From Clostridiales bacterium (GTDB taxonomy: Bacteria; Bacillota; Clostridia; Lachnospirales; Lachnospiraceae): a stretch of DNA of 35,612 bases. The position numbers and the translations under genes are program-made. Shown piece after piece: positions 30,127 through 35,612 of this stretch; the stretch's first letter is position 1, and each line of letters starts with the position of its first letter. The notes below the pieces were generated by a model. It was not told where the DNA came from, did not search any database, and saw nothing but the letters and a program-made list of their open reading frames with translations. Where the stretch lies: positions 1 to 35,612 of the forward strand of contig JAJQAC010000046.1 in assembly GCA_021204025.1 (NCBI GenBank), given 5' to 3'.

Positions 30127-31491
30127 ATGTTAAATATGTTTGAAGTGATCGAGACCAATCATATGATCGAGCATGAAAACCTGGATGTGCGCACGATAAC
30201 GATGGGTATCAGCCTCCTGGACTGCTGTGACAGCGATCTGGATCGATTGAATGAAAAGATTTACCGGAAAATTACAACATATGCGAAGAATCTTGTCGCT
30301 GTGGGAGAGGAGATTTCCCGGGATTTTCGTGTGCCGATTGTTAATAAGCGAATCTCAGTGACGCCGATTGCACTGGTTGGCGGCTGTGCCTGTAAGACTC
30401 CGGAAGATTTTGTAACGATTGCAAAGACACTGGATCGCGCAGCAAAAGAAGTGGGCGTTAATTTTATCGGCGGATATACGGCATTGGTATCCAAGGGAAT
30501 GACTCCGGCGGAGGAGAATCTTATCCTTTCGATCCCGCAGGCTCTGGCGTCAACAGAGCGGGTGTGCAGTTCGGTCAATGTCGGTTCGACGAAGACAGGT
30601 TTGAATATGGATGCGGTCAGCCTGATGGGTCGTATGGTACATGAGACGGCAGCTGCGACCAAGGATCAGGATTCCATCGGCTGTGCCAAGCTGGTCGTAT
30701 TTTGCAATGCGCCGGATGATAATCCTTTCATGGCAGGGGCTTTTCACGGGGTGACTGAGGCCGACGCTGTGATCCATGTCGGAGTCAGCGGACCCGGCGT
30801 AGTGAAGGTTGCGCTCGAAGCGGCCCGGGGAGAGAATTTTGAAGTGCTCTGTGAGACAATCAAAAAGACTGCGTTTAAGATCACACGGGTTGGTCAGCTG
30901 GTTGCCCAGGAGGCGTCAAAGCGCCTGGGGGTTCCGTTTGGAATTATCGACTTGTCGCTCGCGCCGACTCCGGCAGTGGGAGACAGCGTTGCGGAGATCC
31001 TGGAGGAAATCGGTCTTGAGAAAGTTGGCGCTCCGGGAACGACGGCGGCTCTTGCGATGTTAAATGATCAGGTCAAGAAGGGCGGCATCATGGCGTCCTC
31101 ATATGTGGGCGGTTTAAGCGGTGCGTTTATTCCGGTTAGTGAAGACCAGGGAATGATTGATGCAGTCTCGTGCGGTGCGCTTACCATTGAGAAACTGGAA
31201 GCGATGACCTGTGTCTGTTCCGTAGGACTTGATATGATTGCGATTCCCGGAGATACCCCGTCTACTTCGATCGCGGGAATTATCGCCGATGAAGCGGCAA
31301 TCGGCATGATCAATCAGAAAACGACTGCGGTGCGCGTGATTCCCGTGATCGGTAAGAGCGTGGGAGAGAGCGCTGAGTTTGGCGGATTACTGGGATACGC
31401 TCCGATTATTCCGGTTAATACCTGTTCCTGTGAGAAGTTTGTCACACGCGGAGGCAGGATCCCGGCGCCGGTTCACAGCTTTAAAAACTAA
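30127..31491 (+). CDS. UPF0210 family protein
   Basis: A 454-residue conserved protein of the UPF0210/PFL family, of unknown function. Typical blocks are [64 protein letters not shown] and [22 protein letters not shown]. Full length. The fold is related to formate-lyase-like barrels by family knowledge, but no catalytic glycine-radical motif is seen. It forms a two-gene unit with the ACT-domain protein, a pairing found across bacteria and archaea. Its TAA overlaps the stop codon of the convergent tmcAL gene. Confidence 0.93.
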   Translation: MLNMFEVIETNHMIEHENLDVRTITMGISLLDCCDSDLDRLNEKIYRKITTYAKNLVAVGEEISRDFRVPIVNKRISVTPIALVGGCACKTPEDFVTIAKTLDRAAKEVGVNFIGGYTALVSKGMTPAEENLILSIPQALASTERVCSSVNVGSTKTGLNMDAVSLMGRMVHETAAATKDQDSIGCAKLVVFCNAPDDNPFMAGAFHGVTEADAVIHVGVSGPGVVKVALEAARGENFEVLCETIKKTAFKITRVGQLVAQEASKRLGVPFGIIDLSLAPTPAVGDSVAEILEEIGLEKVGAPGTTAALAMLNDQVKKGGIMASSYVGGLSGAFIPVSEDQGMIDAVSCGALTIEKLEAMTCVCSVGLDMIAIPGDTPSTSIAGIIADEAAIGMINQKTTAVRVIPVIGKSVGESAEFGGLLGYAPIIPVNTCSCEKFVTRGGRIPAPVHSFKN

Positions 31492-32807
31492 ATTACAATG
31501 ACAGATTTTGTGTATTCATTTGGCATTCGTTTTCCGCATTTGGCGAAAACGAGCGATTGATACAGATGGGATGCAAAGAGATCCTTTTCCAAAATCTTCA
31601 GGCCGTCGGCGTCCAGACAGGTTCGGGCGTCGGCGGTTTTTGTGATCAATGGTAAGGAACAGGAGTGCTTCAGTTCGGTAAGCAGGGAAGCAGAGGATCT
31701 GCGAAAGCCCAGGATACGGATATAAGGGATATAGTCCATCTGTTTGGCGAGAGTGACGGAATCTCTGGTAATCCCCAGAACCAGATGCAGCAGAGCCCGG
31801 CTGATCCGTGCGTAAGTGAATGACTTTGTTTTCAACTGCTCCACTCGCCCGTGAAAAGACGTAAAATCCAGCAGATGATGAGAAAGCCTTGACGCGAGTT
31901 CCGGAGAGAAGTCCGAAAAGTCTGCAAAATCGATTCGTTTTTCTGACAGAGATAACAGCTTCGCGTTTAATATGGCAGTGATGTCATCCGGGAAAACCGG
32001 TGTCAGGTTCTGTAGTTGTTTGCAGCAGTCGGCAGATAAGCGAGTGTCTTTCAGGGCTTCGGACGGGCGGAACATAAGATTATTATAATAATCGAAATAA
32101 TCAATATCACCGGAAGCGATAGCTTTTCGCAGCGCCAAAGCAGAAGGGAATCCTTTTTCAACGTCCGGTCTGCTTTCATGGTAATCCTGTCCGGTCCGGC
32201 GGATGGTAAGTGGAGTGATCCGGCTGTTCCGGCGGCGCAGTGCTTTCAGGTATTCGATTGCAAGGATGTTATTGGGAGACGAACATAAAGTATTTGCGAC
32301 AGACGTAGTGACAGATCCGGACGTTGTTTCGGGGTCTGCGTTCCGGAGAGCGGGGAATGCGGCGGCGAGTGCCTGCGCCTGCGCTTTTGGATAGGAATTG
32401 CCGGATCTTAAACTCATTTGCAGAATCTCTTTCAGGGAAGATGGCTCTGCAAGGAGAATATCGGCGGCCATGGTCAGTGCGGTGAGATCACCGGCTTCAC
32501 TGCCGAAACAGAGACCATCTACCATGCCGAGATGATCAAAGAGCGATACACCGGCGGCAGCGAAATCTTCTGCGCCTGCGGTTGAAAAACAGACAGGAAG
32601 CTCCAGTACCAGATCAGCGCCAGCACGCAGGACAGTCTCGGTACGGGTGTATTTGTCATAAATCGCAGGTTCTCCGCGCTGGACAAAGTCACCGCTCATG
32701 GCGATGATGACAGACTTCGCGTCGAAACGACGGCGGATTTCCTGGATCTGATAGAGATGTCCTCCGTGAAACGGGTTGTATTCGGCAATGATTCCGACTG
32801 TGCGCAT
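31488..32807 (-). CDS. tmcAL: tRNA(Met) cytidine acetate ligase
   Basis: A 439-residue enzyme (YlbM/TmcAL) that activates acetate with ATP and acetylates the wobble cytidine of elongator tRNA-Met. The N-terminus [21 protein letters not shown] holds the nucleotidyl-transferase HxGH motif (H14-H17), followed by [18 protein letters not shown]. The start at 32807 matches the family; in-frame ATGs further upstream would add residues with no similarity. AAAGGA is about 13 bases from this ATG, rather far. Acetate is also the product of the nearby Pta-AckA pathway. Overlaps UPF0210 tail to tail by 4 bases. Confidence 0.9.
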   Translation of the reverse strand: MRTVGIIAEYNPFHGGHLYQIQEIRRRFDAKSVIIAMSGDFVQRGEPAIYDKYTRTETVLRAGADLVLELPVCFSTAGAEDFAAAGVSLFDHLGMVDGLCFGSEAGDLTALTMAADILLAEPSSLKEILQMSLRSGNSYPKAQAQALAAAFPALRNADPETTSGSVTTSVANTLCSSPNNILAIEYLKALRRRNSRITPLTIRRTGQDYHESRPDVEKGFPSALALRKAIASGDIDYFDYYNNLMFRPSEALKDTRLSADCCKQLQNLTPVFPDDITAILNAKLLSLSEKRIDFADFSDFSPELASRLSHHLLDFTSFHGRVEQLKTKSFTYARISRALLHLVLGITRDSVTLAKQMDYIPYIRILGFRRSSASLLTELKHSCSLPLITKTADARTCLDADGLKILEKDLFASHLYQSLVFAKCGKRMPNEYTKSVIVI

Positions 32808-32844
32808 AGAATAAGAAATATCCTTTCTGAATAAATTCTGCTTC

Positions 32845-32872
32845 ATTATAATATAAATATAGAATTTCGCAA
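32845..32872 (-). promoter_or_regulatory. Promoter of tmcAL
   Basis: Read on the minus strand: TTGCGA (32872-32867), 16 bases and a perfect TATAAT (32850-32845). The -35 lies in the first hairpin of the branched element at 32861-33004. Confidence 0.5.
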
Positions 32873-33004
32873 AGTGAAATTCTCGCGCCGTTGCTGAGTG
32901 CCAGTGGCACTCGATTAGCAACGACCGAAGCGGAGCGTAGACGCGGTCGCTTCAGCGACATAATTCCCTACGCGCGAGTGCGCATCCCGCCCGGAGGGCT
33001 TTTT
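32861..33004 (+). repeat. Branched, multi-hairpin intergenic element ending in a terminator
   Basis: From left: AGAATTTC/GAAATTCT hairpin (32861-32883); closing stem CTCGCGC (32882-32888) with GCGCGAG (32972-32978) enclosing GTTGCT-GAGTGCCA/TGGCACTC-AGCAAC (32890-32922), GACCG/CGGTC (32923-32948) and the alternative GTCGCT/AGCGAC (32946-32959); then GCCC/GGGC with five T (32989-33004). It is GC-rich against AT-rich flanks. It looks like an interspersed repeat or a structured RNA with its own terminator. No protein is encoded. Confidence 0.65.
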
Positions 33005-33020
33005 GTTCTATAGGACGTAT

Positions 33021-33063
33021 TTTCCTATGGAATAAAAAGAGCGCCTGTTTAAGCAGGCGCTCT
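33021..33063 (-). terminator. Terminator of pta, with the shared 20-base repeat
   Basis: On the minus strand AGAGCGCCTG/CAGGCGCTCT is a perfect 10-bp stem (33063-33038) running into TTTTATTCC. The bases 33040-33021 read TCTTTTTATTCCATAGGAAA, the same as 12635-12654. An ATAGGA/TCCTAT hairpin follows. Confidence 0.85.
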
Positions 33064-33097
33064 CTGATAATTATTTGATTTTTGCTGAATTCGCAGA

Positions 33098-34096
33098 TTA
33101 GTCAGCCAGAGCTGCTGTGATGATAGCCATCGAATAAACTTCGTCAGCGTTGCAGCCGCGGGACAGATCGTTGATCGGAGCATTCAGACCAAGAAGAATC
33201 GGACCATAGGCGTCAAAGTTACCGAGACGCTGTGCGATCTTATATCCGATGTTACCTGCGTTGATATCCGGGAATACAAATACATTTGCGTAACCGGCTA
33301 CCGGGTTGCCCGGACATTTGGTGCGGGCTACACGTGGAGATACTGCAGCGTCAAACTGCAGTTCACCTTCGATCAGAAGGTCTGGTCTCAGAGCTTTTGC
33401 TTTGGCAGCTGCGTTACGCATCTTATCTACATCCTCACCCTTACCGGAACCAAGAGTAGAATAGCTCAGGAAAGCAATCTTCGGATCGATACCAAAGATC
33501 TTGCCGCACTCTGCCGTGCCGATCGCGATCTCTGCCAGATCATCTTCGTTTGGTTTGAGGTTGATTGCGCAGTCACCCATTGCCAGAACCTCGCGCTCAC
33601 CGGTTGCGGAAGGACGTACCATGATGAAGCAGGAGCTTACGATATTGTAGCCAGGTTTTGTCTTGATGATCTGCAGTGCAGGACGGACGGTATCAGTGGT
33701 AGAGTAGGTAGCGCCGCCAAGCAGAGCATCTGCGATGCCCATCTTAACCAGCATAGTCCCGAAATAATTGCCATGAGCCAGTATCTTGCGCGCTTCATCC
33801 GGCTGCATATTTTTGCTCTTGCGGATTTCGCACAGGAGGGAAACCATTTCCTCCATACGATCAAAGTTGTCCGGGTCGATAATCTGTGCGCCTCTGATAT
33901 TATAACCGTATTCTTCTGCGGCATTCTGAACAGCCTCTTCGTTGCCGACCAGGATCGGAGTCAGGAAATTACTTGCCAGAAGACGGGAAGCCGCCTCCAG
34001 GATACGCTCATCTGTACCCTCGGTAAAGACAATTTTTTTCGGATCCTTTTTCAGCTTGTTGATCATCATGCCGAAGCCTTGCATCTGGTTTGCCAT
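33098..34096 (-). CDS. pta: Phosphate acetyltransferase
   Basis: A 332-residue enzyme that interconverts acetyl-CoA and acetyl phosphate, the first step of acetate production with substrate-level ATP formation. The whole length is the PTA/PTB catalytic domain: KIVFTEGTDERILEAA at the N-terminus, GGATYSTTDTVRPALQII, FLSYSTLGSGKGEDVDK and GELQFDAAVSPRVA. It lacks the N-terminal DRTGG extension of enterobacterial Pta, as is normal in Clostridia. The minus-strand ATG follows GGAGGATAATTATT. It is divergent from ackA, which is unusual since the two are often one operon. Confidence 0.95.
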   Translation of the reverse strand: MANQMQGFGMMINKLKKDPKKIVFTEGTDERILEAASRLLASNFLTPILVGNEEAVQNAAEEYGYNIRGAQIIDPDNFDRMEEMVSLLCEIRKSKNMQPDEARKILAHGNYFGTMLVKMGIADALLGGATYSTTDTVRPALQIIKTKPGYNIVSSCFIMVRPSATGEREVLAMGDCAINLKPNEDDLAEIAIGTAECGKIFGIDPKIAFLSYSTLGSGKGEDVDKMRNAAAKAKALRPDLLIEGELQFDAAVSPRVARTKCPGNPVAGYANVFVFPDINAGNIGYKIAQRLGNFDAYGPILLGLNAPINDLSRGCNADEVYSMAIITAALAD

Positions 34097-34140
34097 AATA
34101 ATTATCCTCCATTCATTATACAGTGAAATTTTCTAGTTCT

Positions 34141-34168
34141 ATTTTATCTGATTTTACGAATATTTCAA
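34141..34168 (-). promoter_or_regulatory. Promoter of pta
   Basis: On the minus strand: TTGAAA (34168-34163), 16 bases, TAAAAT (34146-34141). A TATAAT nearer the gene (about 34120) has no good -35 and is too close to the ribosome binding site. Confidence 0.5.
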
Positions 34169-34242
34169 CCTGTTTTTTGTATAAAAAGCTGTACAGAAGA
34201 ATTCGGTATCAGGAAAAATACAATATTTTGCAAAAAAATTAC

Positions 34243-34271
34243 TTGTTTCTCATCGGCGGTATGTATATAAT
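34243..34271 (+). promoter_or_regulatory. Promoter of ackA
   Basis: TTGTTT (34243-34248), 17 bases, perfect TATAAT (34266-34271). A leader of roughly 80 bases follows; CCTGA (34295-34299) and TCAGG (34341-34345) can close a structured region, and AGGAAAGGGG is the ribosome binding site. Confidence 0.6.
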
Positions 34272-34358
34272 TAGATAAGAGAAAAAATGCGGCGCCTGAC
34301 AGATCTGCAAGCCGGGGAGAAGGCGGTCGGGTACAGCCGTTCAGGAAAGGGGTAAACC

Positions 34359-35558
34359 ATGAAAATTTTAGTTATTAACTGTGGAAGTTCTTCTCTGAAG
34401 TATCAGGTTATCGATATGGATGATGAGAGCGTAATCGCGAAAGGTCTCTGCGAGCGTATCGGTATTGAGGGCTCTGAGCTGACCCATAAGCCGACCGGAA
34501 AGGCAAATTATGTAGTTCAGGAGCCGATGCCGGATCATACAACAGCAATTAAGCTGGTTATGGACGCACTGGTAGATCCGGAGCATGGTGTGATGAAGAG
34601 TACCGACGAGATCTCCGCAATCGGACATCGTGTGGTACACGGCGGTACTTACTACAGTTCTTCTGTACTGGTGGACGAGCAGGTTAAGAAAGTAATTAAG
34701 GATTGCTATGACCTAGCACCGCTTCACAATCCGGCAAATCTGACCGGTATCGAAGCCTGCGAAGCAGCAATGCCAGGCAAACCCAATGTTGTGGTTTGGG
34801 ATACTGCTTTTGGTATGTCGATGGAGCCAAAGGCTTATCTGTATGCAATCCCATATGAGTATTATGAGAAGTACGGCCTTCGCCGTTATGGGTTCCACGG
34901 TGCCAGCCATGCGTTCGTATCCGGCGAAGTAATTAAGATGGCAAACCTGGATCCGAAGACCGCGAAAGTGATTGTCTGCCATCTGGGCAACGGTGCAAGC
35001 ATTTCTGCTTCGATCGGTGGTAAGTGCGTAGATACCTCTATGGGTCTGACACCTCTGGAAGGTCTGATCATGGGAACCAGAAGCGGCAGCCTTGATCCAG
35101 CGATTGTTCAGTTCATCTGCAACAAAGAAGGTAAAGATGTCAATGAAGTTATTAATATTCTGAACAAGAAATCCGGTATCCTTGGTTTGAGCGGTGGTGT
35201 CTCCAGCGATTTCCGTGACATCGAGGCAGGAGCTGCAGAAGGCAATGAACTTTGTAAGTCTGCGCTTGAGGCTTATGTTCTGCGTGTTGCAAGATACGTC
35301 GGCGCTTATGTTGCAGAAATGAACGGTGTTGACGCAATTGCGTTTACAGCAGGCGTAGGAGAAAACGACAAGAGTACCAGAAAGGCTGTCTGCGAGTATC
35401 TTGGTTATCTCGGCATCCAGATCGATGACGAGGCAAATGACTGCAGAGGTGAGAATCGTGTGATCTCCACAGCTGATTCCAAGGTAAAGGTAATCCTGCT
35501 TCCGACCAATGAGGAGCTTTACATTGCGCGCGAGACGAAGGCAATCGTTGAGGGTTAA
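34359..35558 (+). CDS. ackA: Acetate kinase
   Basis: A 399-residue ASKHA-fold kinase that transfers phosphate from acetyl phosphate to ADP, giving ATP and acetate; the partner of Pta. Visible signatures are VINCGSSSLKYQVID with N7, VVHGG, RRYGFHGASHAFV, HLGNGASISA and the MGLTPLEGLIMGTRSG loop. Full length. Its gene is head to head with pta across 262 bases, so each can be expressed separately. After the stop, GAGTTGAA/TTCGACTC (35575-35592) is an inverted repeat without a T-tract, and the window ends 20 bases later. Confidence 0.96.
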   Translation: MKILVINCGSSSLKYQVIDMDDESVIAKGLCERIGIEGSELTHKPTGKANYVVQEPMPDHTTAIKLVMDALVDPEHGVMKSTDEISAIGHRVVHGGTYYSSSVLVDEQVKKVIKDCYDLAPLHNPANLTGIEACEAAMPGKPNVVVWDTAFGMSMEPKAYLYAIPYEYYEKYGLRRYGFHGASHAFVSGEVIKMANLDPKTAKVIVCHLGNGASISASIGGKCVDTSMGLTPLEGLIMGTRSGSLDPAIVQFICNKEGKDVNEVINILNKKSGILGLSGGVSSDFRDIEAGAAEGNELCKSALEAYVLRVARYVGAYVAEMNGVDAIAFTAGVGENDKSTRKAVCEYLGYLGIQIDDEANDCRGENRVISTADSKVKVILLPTNEELYIARETKAIVEG

Positions 35559-35612
35559 TCCCTGATTGACCGGGGAGTTGAATATTCGACTCAAAAATTT
35601 CTGATAAAAATT

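Noticed and set aside
35575-35612. Terminator of ackA or promoter of a following gene at the window end
   Set aside because: The inverted repeat has no T-tract and the -35/-10 candidates have poor spacing; the window stops before it can be decided.

Overview
The window looks like a chromosomal stretch of a Clostridia-class Firmicute, most likely a Lachnospiraceae-type gut bacterium. The reasons are AGGAGG-type ribosome binding sites, TTGACA/TATAAT-like promoters with 17-base spacers, LL-diaminopimelate aminotransferase, the ACT/UPF0210 gene pair, a TrpX-like ABC transporter, a DUF1703-type ATPase/nuclease and a giant BspA-like surface protein with choline-binding-type repeats. The species cannot be named from the sequence alone.

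Left part, 1-8.9 kb, accessory. The window opens with 53 consecutive C, which looks like an artefact at a contig end. It then enters a 5'-truncated surface protein of more than 2,100 residues: leucine-rich repeats, Ig-like domains, an AT-rich helical and hydrophobic insert, an Fn3-associated domain, an acidic linker and cell-wall-binding repeats. Next come an AAA-ATPase/PD-(D/E)XK protein with its own promoter and operator-like inverted repeat, and a small TrpR/YerC-like regulator.

Middle-left, 8.9-16 kb. The most unusual gene is a 1,199-residue orphan assembly-line enzyme: an acyl-activating adenylation domain, a carrier domain, a condensation domain, then only the C-terminal part of a second adenylation domain. 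Its promoter lies on a perfect 27-bp palindrome. It is followed by a three-gene ABC importer (lipoprotein, permease, ATPase) with a strong promoter and an upstream LacI/PurR-type palindrome. A roughly 190-bp element with 32-bp inverted ends closes the operon.

Centre, 16-25 kb. Topoisomerase III with a structured leader, a hexapeptide-repeat protein, a PdaC/RsiV-like lipoprotein on the minus strand, a small unknown gene joined to a PHP-domain phosphatase, tRNA-Leu(CAA), an M20 amidohydrolase, DapL, a nitroreductase, and a zinc-finger anti-sigma-like protein just ahead of polA.

Right, 25-35.6 kb, mostly housekeeping. polA, an SseB-like protein, coaE and a WalJ/YycJ-type hydrolase form a tight run, followed by the ACT-domain protein and UPF0210. 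tmcAL lies convergent to UPF0210, with overlapping stop codons. A branched, repeat-like element separates tmcAL from pta. pta and ackA, the acetate/ATP pathway, are transcribed divergently from one 262-base control region instead of forming the common pta-ackA operon.

The best candidate for an undescribed system is the orphan adenylation-carrier-condensation enzyme with its palindromic promoter. Second are the structured intergenic elements at 15.66-15.85 kb and 32.86-33.00 kb. No CRISPR array, integrase, transposase or rRNA was seen.
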